DNA of 23,285 nucleotides from Treponema sp. UBA1233 (GTDB lineage: Bacteria; Spirochaetota; Spirochaetia; Treponematales; Treponemataceae), in assembly GCA_002309305.1 (NCBI GenBank), contig DBWR01000020.1, positions 42,045 to 65,329 on the forward strand, read 5' to 3'. The position numbers and the translations under genes are program-made. Positions 1-7,417 of the stretch are shown here, one piece after another (within the stretch, counting starts at the first letter, position 1; each line of letters starts with the position of its first letter). A model generated the notes under the pieces. The model saw only the letters and a program-made list of their open reading frames with translations, ran no database searches and was not told the origin of the DNA.

Positions 1-422
1 TCAGGACATACCTTGTTCATGCCAACGATAAAGACAACCTTCTTTGGTCCCTGGGCAATTGCAGAAACGCGGTTTGCATTTCCGTCGATGTTGATAAGCA
101 CACCGTCATCGGTCATGGCATTTGCACTGGAAAGAAATACATCAGCATCATAGGCCGCAAGCATTGCCGCACGCTTGTCTTCCCATTCATCCCTGTCGAT
201 GAAATTGTACTTGCCTTTTTTAAGCGCGTCAAAGAGTCCGATTTCGTGAACGCTCATTGCACCGCCCATCGTCACCGTACTTCCCTCGGGAATCAGTTCA
301 AGAGCCTTCTTTAATGCATCTTCCTTGCTCTCCGCATAATATCCGCTCATGTTCCTTGACTCAAGCCCCTTGATGATTTTTGCCGCTAAAAGTCCATTCC
401 TCTTAACAATGTTCTCATTCAT
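1..422 (-). CDS. LUD-domain (LutC/DUF162-like) lactate utilization family protein, C-terminus outside window
   Basis: The reading frame begins at an ATG (420-422, read leftward) 6-7 nt after an AGAGGTG ribosome site and stays open to the window edge, giving 140 residues of the N-terminal part. It starts MNENIVKRNGLLAAKIIKGL and then shows a helical region, the segment GSTVTMGGAMSVHEIGL, and DADVFLSSANAMTDDGVL followed by NIDGNANRVSAIAQGPKKV. This order (glycine-rich loop, S-x-NA-x-T-x-DG, D-G-N-R) is typical of the LUD/DUF162 fold found in LutC and in stand-alone 'lactate utilization' proteins of about 210 residues. The exact substrate of the stand-alone forms is not established. It is the last visible gene of a run of three same-strand genes, 35 bp after the GNAT gene, so it is probably co-transcribed with it and with fic. 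It is truncated only by the window, not by mutation. Confidence 0.85.
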   Translation of the reverse strand, partial: MNENIVKRNGLLAAKIIKGLESRNMSGYYAESKEDALKKALELIPEGSTVTMGGAMSVHEIGLFDALKKGKYNFIDRDEWEDKRAAMLAAYDADVFLSSANAMTDDGVLINIDGNANRVSAIAQGPKKVVFIVGMNKVCP

Positions 423-457
423 TTTTGCACCTCTTTCCTCATTATATTTTCATAGTT

Positions 458-1234
458 TCATTCCGTCAATTGTTTTTCTACTTCATGTGCCTCAGTTTCA
501 ACCCATGCAGGTTCAAAGCCGCTTGCTAGTGCGATTTTCCATGAACCTAGGTTTGAAAGACTTGTTCCGTAATAGGGGATTGCTCCACGGCGGAATGTCT
601 CGTTGCGTAAAAGGGATACAAGAGTAGTGCCGATCTTTCTTCCGCGGTATTCGGGAAGCACGTCTATTCCAATCTGCCACATTTCCGGACAGTCAGCAGA
701 ACAGCCTGCCATCCCCATGATTTTTTCTCCATCCAGAGCGATTACAGCAAGAACATCTGGCCTATCTGGTTTAAAACTTTCACACAGGGCATTGGGAAAT
801 TCCTTGCGGCCATAGTACGGTGTGATGTCCTTTTGCTCAAGCCATTTGATATTCAAATCCGTTTTGATTTCAACAATTTCCGGTTTGGGCAAAAACATGT
901 GGTGGGTCAAAGCCATTTTGTATCCGTATTTCCTGAGTTCAGTTTCCAGCTCAAAATAATGGTTCTGTTCAAAAAGCCAAAAGCCTCTGTTATCCTTCTG
1001 CCATTCCCTGAGCCATGGATGAATTTTTTCGTTGGCAGAAATCACCGCATTGTTCCCGAATGTTGCCATCTGCAAAAAGAATTCCTTGTCAGAAAACTTC
1101 CTTCGTTTTTCATGCATCACGGATTTTGTGATTATGTTTTCATCCTTAAAGAAATCATCAGGATTACAGTTGAACTCATAGGACAGCTGTTTTTTTACCA
1201 ACTCAAAAATCTGTTTTCTGTCTGGGGTTTGCAT
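458..1234 (-). CDS. GNAT family N-acetyltransferase (258 aa)
   Basis: The 258-residue protein has its GNAT core in the C-terminal half. Residues about 187-206 contain QIGIDVLPEYRGRKIG, which is the acetyl-CoA-binding motif A (R/Q-x-x-G-x-G/A type, here RGRKIG). It is preceded by the beta strand VLAVIALDGEKIMGMAGC and followed by the helix and strand ending SWKIALASGFEPAW, where GNAT proteins usually carry 'x-GF'. Residues 1-130 are an N-terminal extension without a motif I recognise, so the acceptor substrate cannot be named. The start is supported by AGGAGAT about 6 nt upstream of the ATG. It begins 10 bp after the Fic stop codon on the same strand and is followed by the LUD gene, an operon-like arrangement. 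The family call is firm and the function is open. Confidence 0.85.
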   Translation of the reverse strand: MQTPDRKQIFELVKKQLSYEFNCNPDDFFKDENIITKSVMHEKRRKFSDKEFFLQMATFGNNAVISANEKIHPWLREWQKDNRGFWLFEQNHYFELETELRKYGYKMALTHHMFLPKPEIVEIKTDLNIKWLEQKDITPYYGRKEFPNALCESFKPDRPDVLAVIALDGEKIMGMAGCSADCPEMWQIGIDVLPEYRGRKIGTTLVSLLRNETFRRGAIPYYGTSLSNLGSWKIALASGFEPAWVETEAHEVEKQLTE

Positions 1235-1244
1235 TTTTTATCTC

Positions 1245-2291
1245 CTAGTTCCTTATGTATTTTGTTCCACGTCCAGAACCGACTGTTGTAATGACTCCGT
1301 TTTTTACCATTTTACCCAAAACAGCTTCTACAGTTGTCGGGCTTATGTCCGGTAAAAGATGGCATATTTCTGCTTTTGAAATCGGCAAAAGTGAATTCAA
1401 GACGGTCGCCTCTATACGCGAGCTTTTTGTTATTTTATTTGAATTGACGACGGCAAATCTCCTGTCCAGTTCCTGATAGCATTCATACAGCATCGAAAGG
1501 AAATTCTGCATGAACGGAAAATAATTGTTTTTGCTTTCATGCCAATTCTCAGAGGATTCTTTTAGCGACTGATAATACCACGTCTTGTTTTTATTTATCT
1601 GTTCTTCAAATGAAATATACTTGCCAACATCAAATCCATTTTTATATAAAAGTAAAAGTGAAAGTAGCCTGGACATTCTTCCATTGCCATCCCTGAAAGG
1701 ATGAATGCATAAAAAATCGAGTATTACGCAGGGAATTAAAAGCAGAGAATTAATGTTTGGATTCGAGCTTGCATTCATGTAGGCCAAAAACAGCTGGCCC
1801 ATCGCCTCTTTGGTTTCTTCTGCAGGAACCGGAGCAAAACGAACTTTTTGAGTCCCATGTGAGTCTATTTCAAGTATCACATTGTCATCACGCTTGTACA
1901 TTCCGGCATAGTCATAATCAGTTGAAGAAAGTAATGTCTTGTGCAAGTCCAAAACCGTCTTTTCATTAAACTGCATTGTCTGATATCCGGCATGAATCAA
2001 ATCCAGCACATCCCTGTATCCGGAGATTTCCTGTTCGTTATGATTCAGTGGGGCACTGTTCTGCTGGACTATTTGAATGATTCGTTCATCGGTCGTAACA
2101 ATTCCTTCTATCTCATTTGAACTTTTTACTGACTGGATTTTTGCGATTTTTTCCAGTTCCGTAAACACTTTTTGAAAACCGTTTTTTCTAAATTGAGAGG
2201 CTGTCTTTAAGGAAGAAATGGAGGCAGTAACATTAACTAAATCAGAAGGCAACATTCCATTATTCAAAAAAGAATAGTCAAATATATGCAT
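1245..2291 (-). CDS. Fic/DOC family protein with N-terminal inhibitory motif and C-terminal winged helix
   Basis: Fic enzymes transfer AMP or another nucleotide phosphate to hydroxyl side chains of target proteins. With the start chosen here the protein has 348 residues. The catalytic motif HPFRDGNGRMSR lies at residues 197-208 (His197) and is intact. Residues 58-63 read S-N-E-I-E-G, which matches the (S/T)-x-x-x-E-(G/N) inhibitory helix of class II (N-terminally autoinhibited) Fic proteins. The last 65 residues (about 285-348) look like a winged helix: KAEICHLLPDISPTTVEAVL followed by GKMVKNGVITTVGSGRGTKY. I chose the ATG at 2289-2291 because GGAGG lies 4 nt upstream. An in-frame ATG 7 codons earlier has no such site and lies inside the palindrome upstream. 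The DNA-binding tail and the operator-like palindromes suggest that the protein regulates its own operon. Its protein target is unknown. Confidence 0.9.
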   Translation of the reverse strand: MHIFDYSFLNNGMLPSDLVNVTASISSLKTASQFRKNGFQKVFTELEKIAKIQSVKSSNEIEGIVTTDERIIQIVQQNSAPLNHNEQEISGYRDVLDLIHAGYQTMQFNEKTVLDLHKTLLSSTDYDYAGMYKRDDNVILEIDSHGTQKVRFAPVPAEETKEAMGQLFLAYMNASSNPNINSLLLIPCVILDFLCIHPFRDGNGRMSRLLSLLLLYKNGFDVGKYISFEEQINKNKTWYYQSLKESSENWHESKNNYFPFMQNFLSMLYECYQELDRRFAVVNSNKITKSSRIEATVLNSLLPISKAEICHLLPDISPTTVEAVLGKMVKNGVITTVGSGRGTKYIRN

Positions 2292-2305
2292 ATTTCCTCC
2301 ATTTA

Positions 2306-2378
2306 TCTGCATATAAATTATTACATTTTATGCAGAAAGAATCAACTATGTGCATATAAATTAGAGAAAATATGCAGA
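2306..2378 (-). promoter_or_regulatory. Promoter with two tandem palindromic operator-like sites upstream of fic
   Basis: Two similar palindromes lie 43 bp apart. The first is TCTGCATA (2306-2313) paired with TATGCAGA (2329-2336). The second is TGTGCATA (2349-2356) paired with TATGCAGA (2371-2378). Both also share the TGCATATAAATTA core as a direct repeat. On the minus strand a candidate -35 TTGATT (2340-2345) and -10 TAATAA (2318-2323) are separated by 16 bp. The first palindrome therefore overlaps the -10 region and the second lies upstream of the -35, a classic repressor layout. The boxes are seen in the sequence. Binding by the winged-helix tail of the Fic protein is an inference. Confidence 0.6.
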
Positions 2379-2397
2379 AAAGGTTGGAAATCTCTGG

Positions 2398-2829
2398 TTA
2401 ATCCTTTCTTCCTTTTACAACAAGTTTTAGAAGTGAATAAATGGACCATAGCATGGCTACGGGGGCAAGGACATAGAAGCCGCGGTCAGAGCCGATGATT
2501 TCAAGGACCTTTTTACCTGCCCTGAGTTTATGGACAAAGATGATGATGCTTGTGATTCCTGCGATGATGAAAAGGCCGTACACAACAAGGTATCCGATGG
2601 CAGCAACCTTTAATGCCTTTGACTGTTTTTCTGATGCCTCTTGGTTTTCTTCGTTTAGGACTTCTCTGCCTTCCGCTGTTTCCGACATTTCCTTGATTCG
2701 TTCTTCTTGACGGAGCCTTCGTTTTTCAACAGCCTTTTTTACAAGACGTGAAACAATAAAGGCCAGCAACAAAACAAAGACCAGCAGAACAAGTGAGACC
2801 ACAACTATTTTCATCGTTTCCTTATCCAT
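2398..2829 (-). CDS. Small three-helix membrane protein, unknown function
   Basis: This protein of 143 residues has three hydrophobic segments at about 7-29, 76-99 and 118-138. A highly charged stretch (residues 30-72, rich in K, R, E and Q, probably helical or coiled coil) lies between the first and second. It ends in basic residues (KGRKD). I recognise no domain family. The start at 2829 is preferred over the ATG three codons earlier because AAAGGA overlaps that first ATG and lies at a suitable distance from the second. It stands 106 bp upstream of the fic start, but fic appears to have its own promoter, so the two are probably separate units. It is divergent from the DUF3737 gene. Confidence 0.7.
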   Translation of the reverse strand: MDKETMKIVVVSLVLLVFVLLLAFIVSRLVKKAVEKRRLRQEERIKEMSETAEGREVLNEENQEASEKQSKALKVAAIGYLVVYGLFIIAGITSIIIFVHKLRAGKKVLEIIGSDRGFYVLAPVAMLWSIYSLLKLVVKGRKD

Positions 2830-2880
2830 CGACAACATCCTTTATCCCGCATCATGAACCTGGGACCATAATTCATTTTC

Positions 2881-2886
2881 ATTATA
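2881..2886 (-). promoter_or_regulatory. Candidate -10 box for the small membrane protein gene
   Basis: The minus strand carries a perfect TATAAT here, which would give a leader of about 45 nt before the ATG at 2829. No good -35 hexamer is visible 16-18 bp upstream, so this rests on one box only. Confidence 0.35.
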
Positions 2887-2953
2887 CAATAAACTTTGAT
2901 AAAATGATAGGGAAAACAAAAGCATTATCATGCTGAACGTCAGCAAAAAAACA

Positions 2954-2983
2954 TTGGACACAGAAGCCGCATTTATGTATATT
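2954..2983 (+). promoter_or_regulatory. Candidate promoter for the DUF3737 gene
   Basis: TTGGAC (2954-2959) and TATATT (2978-2983) are separated by 18 bp and end about 25 bp before the preferred ATG at 3009. The match to the consensus is fair, and the location fits the only plus-strand gene start nearby. Confidence 0.45.
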
Positions 2984-3008
2984 TAGAGAAGTACTGGAGA
3001 GTATGATT

Positions 3009-3854
3009 ATGACGACCATAGAAAACCAAACTTTTCCCCAAGAACGCGCCCTTTATGCATTGTCTGACGCACTTGTAAAAAACTGCCGTTTTGAAGGTGA
3101 AGCCGATGGAGAATCCGCACTCAAGGAAGCCCGCAACATCAAAGTTGAAGGTTGTTTCATGGACTTGCGCTATCCATTCTGGCATGTTACAGACGCAACA
3201 ATTTCAAACACCCACTTTAGCGGAACCTGCCGTGCCCCACTCTGGTACGACAAAAACATCACAATCGAAGGATGCTCTCTTGAAGGAATAAAGGCTCTGA
3301 GGGAATGTGAATGCATCACTCTCAAGAACTCTAAGGTCAACTCTGAGGAATTTTTCTGGAAATGCAAGGACCTCGCAATTGAAAACGTAATAATCGAACA
3401 GTCCGAATACCCTTTTTTTGAAATCAACAGGGCAGTAATAAACGGCCTCAAATTGAAAGGCAAATATTCATTCCAATACTGCAGCGACATAAAGATTGAA
3501 AATTCCCAACTGGACACAAAGGACGCTTTCTGGCACACAAAAAACGTAACCGTAAGGAACAGCATCATCAACGGCGAATACCTGGGCTGGTACTCAGAAA
3601 ATCTTGTCCTTGAAAACTGCCACATCTCCGGCACACAGCCCTTCTGCTACTGCAAGAACCTTGTCATCAAAAACTGTACCATGGAAAACTGCGACCTTTC
3701 ATTTGAACGAAGCACTGTTCAAGTTCAAGTCAATGGAAAAATCGACAGCATTAAAAATCCCCTGTCAGGAAAAATCTCGGCAAATTCCATCGGCGAAATC
3801 ATCATGGAAGATGAATTTGTTGACAGCTCAAAAACCCAAATCACTTTGGCTTGA
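3009..3854 (+). CDS. DUF3737 family protein, right-handed beta-helix-like
   Basis: The 281-residue protein begins MTTIENQTFPQERALY, the typical opening of DUF3737 proteins. It consists almost entirely of short repeated strands of about 20-24 residues of the type 'NI-x-I-E-x-C/S-x-h-x-G-x-x-A-F-W', for example KNITIEGCSLEG, KDLAIENVIIEQ, SDIKIENSQLDT, KNVTVRNSIING, ENLVLENCHISG and KNLVIKNCTMEN. This is the pattern expected for a right-handed parallel beta helix with aromatic (FW, FY) and cysteine ladders. There is no signal peptide, so it should be cytoplasmic. The biochemical role of the family is unknown to me. I prefer the ATG at 3009, since GGAG lies 9 nt upstream. The ATG at 3003 is only 3 nt from it. 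The gene stands alone upstream of the solute-binding protein gene, whose promoter overlaps its stop codon. Confidence 0.85.
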   Translation: MTTIENQTFPQERALYALSDALVKNCRFEGEADGESALKEARNIKVEGCFMDLRYPFWHVTDATISNTHFSGTCRAPLWYDKNITIEGCSLEGIKALRECECITLKNSKVNSEEFFWKCKDLAIENVIIEQSEYPFFEINRAVINGLKLKGKYSFQYCSDIKIENSQLDTKDAFWHTKNVTVRNSIINGEYLGWYSENLVLENCHISGTQPFCYCKNLVIKNCTMENCDLSFERSTVQVQVNGKIDSIKNPLSGKISANSIGEIIMEDEFVDSSKTQITLA

Positions 3855-3879
3855 CATGTTCAAAAGTCAATGTTATGAT
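3851..3879 (+). promoter_or_regulatory. Strong sigma-70-type promoter overlapping the DUF3737 stop codon
   Basis: A perfect TTGACA (3851-3856) includes the TGA stop of the DUF3737 gene. It is followed after exactly 17 bp by TATGAT (3874-3879), five of six consensus bases. The predicted start of transcription at about 3886 would leave a leader of only 12-13 nt, consisting of little more than the ribosome site AAGGAG (3887-3892) before the ATG at 3899. Confidence 0.7.
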
Positions 3880-3898
3880 TTTTAAAAAGGAGTTTGGC

Positions 3899-6022
3899 AT
3901 GAAAAAAGTATTTTCCATCATAGGTCTGTTGTTATGCATCATTATCAACTCAATGGCTCAAAATGCAGGCAACACATCACTCTTTACCCAAAATTGGAAT
4001 GCAAGCAAAAAGGCTTACACGACTACATACGATGATGTCCATCTTGTCTTTTTTATTGACGCAGACAGAAAGAATTCCAATTTCATCTTCTGCACCCTGG
4101 ATGAAAAAAACGCTCTTTCTGATCTTGTCGGTCCGGACATCGGCCAGCTTAGGCTGACTGACAACAAGGATACAGATTCATACAATAAGATCTATCAGGA
4201 ATTGCTCAAAAAAGCAAAGGCGTTCGGCAAAAAAGAAAAAGAAGGCCTTACCTCATCATCATCACATGGTCTGACAAAGTCTCATTTCTATATTTCCGAA
4301 AAACTGTACGGTAAAAACAAGGATATTTTTGATTCGGAAAACTGCCAGCAAATACTGCAGAGACTGGAATCCTATTCATATTTAAGTGATATGAACATTT
4401 CCATCTTTTCAACACAGCAGAGGGAACAGCCACCTGCCAACAACAAAACCTACAAATGGATCAAGGATAAATTCAACATTACTTTTTCATTTGACATACT
4501 TGTCGGCAACAAGATTCAGAAAATTGGAGTGCTTATTGCTTCCTGGGATTTACCCGACATTGTGGAAATTGACACTGAATCCCCGTACTTCCAGCAAGTT
4601 GGTGCACTTCGCGATCTTAAGCCCCTAATCGAAAAATATGGTCCCAACCTCAAAAAGCACTACTCATCGGTTTGGAATCAGATGATTGATGCAGATTCCG
4701 AAAAAGACAAAAACGGAAACATCACCAGGGAGCACATTTATTCCCTTCCAAACTACGGAGTTTATGACGGAATTCCGAGCGACACATATTACAACACGCA
4801 CGCGTTCTGGATACAAAAGGCAGTACTCAAGGAATTTGGATATCCAACAATCAAAACCGTGGATCAGTATTTTGACCTTCTTGAAAAATATTGCAAGAAA
4901 TATCCGACAATCGACGGAATGCCAACAATTCCTTTCAGCATCAACACAGCAGACTGGGAGGCATTCAACTTATGGGATCCGCCACAGTTTCTTGCAGGTT
5001 ACCCATGGGATGGAAGCGGTCACGTAGACAAAAAAGGCGGAAAATATGTCTTTACCGACGGTTATACGGATGCAAACGCAAAGAAGTGGTATAAGCTTGC
5101 AAACGGATACTATCAGCGTAATCTTATTGATCCTGCGTCTTTTACTGATAACCGAGACCAGTATTACACAAAGATTGCACAGGGACGCGTACTGGGCATG
5201 TTCATTCAGGGATGGGAATTCTCGGAGGCAGAATCTGTCCTGCTGGCAAACGGAAAAGAAGAAAGGACCTATGTTCCTCTTGCACTCACATTCAACAAAT
5301 CAACCAAACCGCACTACCGCTACCGCTCACTTCCGGAAATTCAGAAGGGCTATGGCATTACCACAAAGTGTCCTGAAAACAAGGCAATCGAAATCATCAA
5401 GTTCATGGACAAGATGCTTGAGGAAGAAAATCAAAAGGTTCTCTACTGGGGATTCGAGGGTGAGGACTACCTGATTGATGAGGACGGTTCAGTAACAGGA
5501 AGAAAGGGTGCCGCATATAGGACTGATAAACAGCGTGAAGAGCAAAAGGATCCTTACTGGCAGAATAAAAACCGTGCCTTGCTTTGGGCATATGAGGCTC
5601 CAAAACTTGAAGGAAAAATGCCGTCAGGATACACACGTTTAATGGATGAGCTCCCATGGGAATACAGGCTGACCCAAAAACAAATTGATTTAGACATTCT
5701 TGATGCATACGGTGTCACTTCCTATGCTGAGATGGTTGATTCCAATACGCCGGAAAATCCATTCTGGTTCCCGATGTGGCAGAGCGACCCGAGCATTGAA
5801 GCAGACGGTGTGGAGGGAGAAGTGGCAAGTGCACATTACGGTTTTGAGGACATCCAGAGGAAATATCTCCCCCGGCTGATTATGTGTAAGCCTTCAGAGT
5901 TTGAGAAAATATGGAAGGAATACACTGAGCAGCTCAAGCCTCTTACAAGCGTTTACAACAAGTACATGCAGGAACAGCTCGACACACTGGTTAAAAAATT
6001 CGGTCCATCAAAAAAGAAGTAA
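3899..6022 (+). CDS. Exported extracellular solute-binding protein (family 1) with an extra N-terminal domain
   Basis: This protein of 707 residues starts MKKVFSIIGLLLCIIINSMA, a signal peptide with a likely signal peptidase I site after Ala20. The cysteine at 13 is not in a lipobox. From about residue 165 it follows the pattern of large sugar or oligosaccharide ABC transporter binding proteins: STQQREQPPANNKTYKWI, then FNITFSF, ASWDLPDIVEI at about 214-224, GALRDLKPLIEKYGPNLKKH, and later GRVLGMFIQGWEF and YGITTKCPENKAIEIIKFMD. This part (about 540 residues) equals the usual full length of the family. Residues 21-160 (VHLVFFIDADRKNSNFIFCT and on, then a lysine-rich helix) are an addition that I do not recognise. 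No permease or ATPase gene follows, so its transporter is elsewhere or it acts alone. The start is set by AAGGAG 6 nt upstream. The dehydrogenase gene begins 16 bp downstream and is probably co-transcribed. Confidence 0.85.
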   Translation: MKKVFSIIGLLLCIIINSMAQNAGNTSLFTQNWNASKKAYTTTYDDVHLVFFIDADRKNSNFIFCTLDEKNALSDLVGPDIGQLRLTDNKDTDSYNKIYQELLKKAKAFGKKEKEGLTSSSSHGLTKSHFYISEKLYGKNKDIFDSENCQQILQRLESYSYLSDMNISIFSTQQREQPPANNKTYKWIKDKFNITFSFDILVGNKIQKIGVLIASWDLPDIVEIDTESPYFQQVGALRDLKPLIEKYGPNLKKHYSSVWNQMIDADSEKDKNGNITREHIYSLPNYGVYDGIPSDTYYNTHAFWIQKAVLKEFGYPTIKTVDQYFDLLEKYCKKYPTIDGMPTIPFSINTADWEAFNLWDPPQFLAGYPWDGSGHVDKKGGKYVFTDGYTDANAKKWYKLANGYYQRNLIDPASFTDNRDQYYTKIAQGRVLGMFIQGWEFSEAESVLLANGKEERTYVPLALTFNKSTKPHYRYRSLPEIQKGYGITTKCPENKAIEIIKFMDKMLEEENQKVLYWGFEGEDYLIDEDGSVTGRKGAAYRTDKQREEQKDPYWQNKNRALLWAYEAPKLEGKMPSGYTRLMDELPWEYRLTQKQIDLDILDAYGVTSYAEMVDSNTPENPFWFPMWQSDPSIEADGVEGEVASAHYGFEDIQRKYLPRLIMCKPSEFEKIWKEYTEQLKPLTSVYNKYMQEQLDTLVKKFGPSKKK

Positions 6023-6038
6023 TGCAGAGGAGAAACAA

Positions 6039-6809
6039 ATGGTAAACGTAAAGGGACGCTGGGCACTCGTTACAGGTGCGGCAAGAGGCATAGGACATCT
6101 GGCGGCAGTGTTCATGGCAAAACAGGGTTGCAATCTAATACTGCAGGGAAGGACAAAAGAACACTGTGCAAAAACACTTGAAGAAGTAAGGGCACTTGGA
6201 GTTGAAGCATATGCGGTGGGAGCTGAATTCTCGGATCTTGCACAAGTTGAAGCGATGCTTTCTGAAATTGATGCAAAGGGAACTCCTGTTGAAATAATAC
6301 TGAATAATGCCGGAATACAGGTAGCCTACAGAACCGAGTACTTAAAGACTCCAGCAAGTGATTACGAAGAAAGCTTTAAAATCAACACCATTGCACCAAT
6401 GATGATAGTCTATCACTTTTTGCCCAAGATGGAAGAACGTGGTTTCGGACGCATAGTAAACACCACAAGCGGAATCAGGCTCGAACCTGAGCAGGCAGGA
6501 TATTCTGCAAGCAAGGCCGCACTGGACAAAGTAACCATGGACCTTGCCTCAAAATACGACGGAACAGACATCTGCATAAACATTACCGACCCAGGCTGGT
6601 GCCGCACGGATTTGGGAGGAAACCAGGCCCCCAACGCACCAGAATCAGCAATACCGGGAGTCGTAGTCGGAGCATTCATCGACAACAAAAAATCAGGCAG
6701 AGATTTCGCCGCAGGAGAATTCCACAACATGAGCCTTGAAGAAGCTGTTGCAAAAGCCGAAAACAATTTCCCGGTCTACACAGGTTCTGTAGCTTTTAGC
6801 GGAACTTGA
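6039..6809 (+). CDS. Short-chain dehydrogenase/reductase (SDR), classical type
   Basis: This 256-residue protein has the full classical SDR signature: TGAARGIG at 12-19 (nucleotide-binding glycine motif), NNAG at 89-92, Ser144 in NTTSG, and the catalytic Tyr155 and Lys159 in YSASK, followed by DPGWCRTDLGG. It is expected to be a cytoplasmic NAD(P)H-dependent oxidoreductase. An arginine (R38) follows the second strand (LILQGRTKE), which favours NADP(H), but the substrate is not deducible. AGGAG lies 6 nt before the ATG at 6039. The frame is open further upstream into the preceding gene, but that part is not used. It lies 16 bp after the solute-binding protein gene. Its last 14 bp overlap the end of the convergent YbjQ-family gene. 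Confidence 0.92.
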   Translation: MVNVKGRWALVTGAARGIGHLAAVFMAKQGCNLILQGRTKEHCAKTLEEVRALGVEAYAVGAEFSDLAQVEAMLSEIDAKGTPVEIILNNAGIQVAYRTEYLKTPASDYEESFKINTIAPMMIVYHFLPKMEERGFGRIVNTTSGIRLEPEQAGYSASKAALDKVTMDLASKYDGTDICINITDPGWCRTDLGGNQAPNAPESAIPGVVVGAFIDNKKSGRDFAAGEFHNMSLEEAVAKAENNFPVYTGSVAFSGT

Positions 6810-7107
6810 CGGCAGTACCGTAGGCAATGACTTCGGCCGCACCCTGCATGATGGCGGAAGATGCATAACGGATGTTCACAACGGCATCAGCACCCATTCC
6901 CTGGGCTTCTTCCACCATGCGGTTTGTTGCCAGATCTCTTGCCTCGTTCATCATCTCCGTGTAGGCGGTCAATTCTCCACCGACCAGATTTTTCAACCCG
7001 GACAGCAAGTCTTTTCCAAAGTTCTTTGACTGAATCGTGCTTCCTTTTACAAGCCCCAGTGTCTCAAGTTCCTTTCCGCTGACATAATCAGTATTTACCA
7101 AGATCAT
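6796..7107 (-). CDS. YbjQ/UPF0145 family protein (heavy-metal-binding domain family)
   Basis: The 103-residue protein matches YbjQ-type proteins in length and in motif order: MILVNTDYVSGKELETLGLV at the start, GGELTAYTEMMNEARDLAT in the middle, and MGADAVVNIRYASSAI followed by AAEVIAYGTAVKF at the end. These proteins form oligomeric, pentamer-like rings in known structures. Their cellular role is unclear, despite the historic 'heavy-metal-binding' label. The start is supported by AAAGGAGG 8 nt upstream. The stop codon lies inside the last codons of the convergent SDR gene. Confidence 0.9.
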   Translation of the reverse strand: MILVNTDYVSGKELETLGLVKGSTIQSKNFGKDLLSGLKNLVGGELTAYTEMMNEARDLATNRMVEEAQGMGADAVVNIRYASSAIMQGAAEVIAYGTAVKFR

Positions 7108-7180
7108 CTTCTCATCCTCCTTTGATCTCCCTAATTATTTGAATGAACACGCATATCATCACTCCCAGAATTGCAGGGTA

Positions 7181-7409
7181 TTACAGCATCTGGTACATGA
7201 AAATGCAGCTTTCATCATAGTCTGGCTTTAAATGTTTATGAATGTATTCCTCCATTTCCTGAGGCAAACGACTGAATCCATATGTATCGTTCAAGTCCTT
7301 TTCCTGTCTGTTTTTCGACATAGAATGATTTTATGTCGTTAAGCGAATTTGGAGATGATAATAAATGCTCCAGTCGAAACTTTTTGTCTTCAATTTTCGC
7401 AATAAGCAT
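7181..7409 (-). pseudogene. Frameshifted, internally deleted remnant, possibly of a GNAT-type gene
   Basis: Two short overlapping frames are visible. The first (7236-7409, 57 codons) starts with ATG 4 nt after GGGGG, 8 bp after the 66-residue gene. It reads MLIAKIEDKKFRLEHLL, then FYVEKQTGKGLERYI, then turns to low-quality sequence (WIQSFASGNGG) and stops. The second frame (7181-7321, 46 codons) reads well only in its later part: LNDTYGFSRLPQEMEEYIHK, then DYDESCIFMYQML and stop. 'YGF-x-x-LP' near a C-terminus is the kind of ending seen in GNAT acetyltransferases. The simplest reading is one original gene that lost its middle, including any acetyl-CoA site, with the junction near 7275-7300 and a shift of frame. 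The alternative is two tiny overlapping genes; the second has no ribosome site. The GNAT identity is a weak inference. Confidence 0.45.
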
Positions 7410-7417
7410 TTTTCCCC

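Noticed and set aside
3170..3634. 154-codon minus-strand frame inside the DUF3737 gene
   Set aside because: It is a shadow of the clearly repetitive DUF3737 coding sequence.
5901..6038. N-terminal extension of the SDR by 46 codons
   Set aside because: It overlaps the solute-binding protein coding sequence. The canonical SDR start with AGGAG is at 6039.
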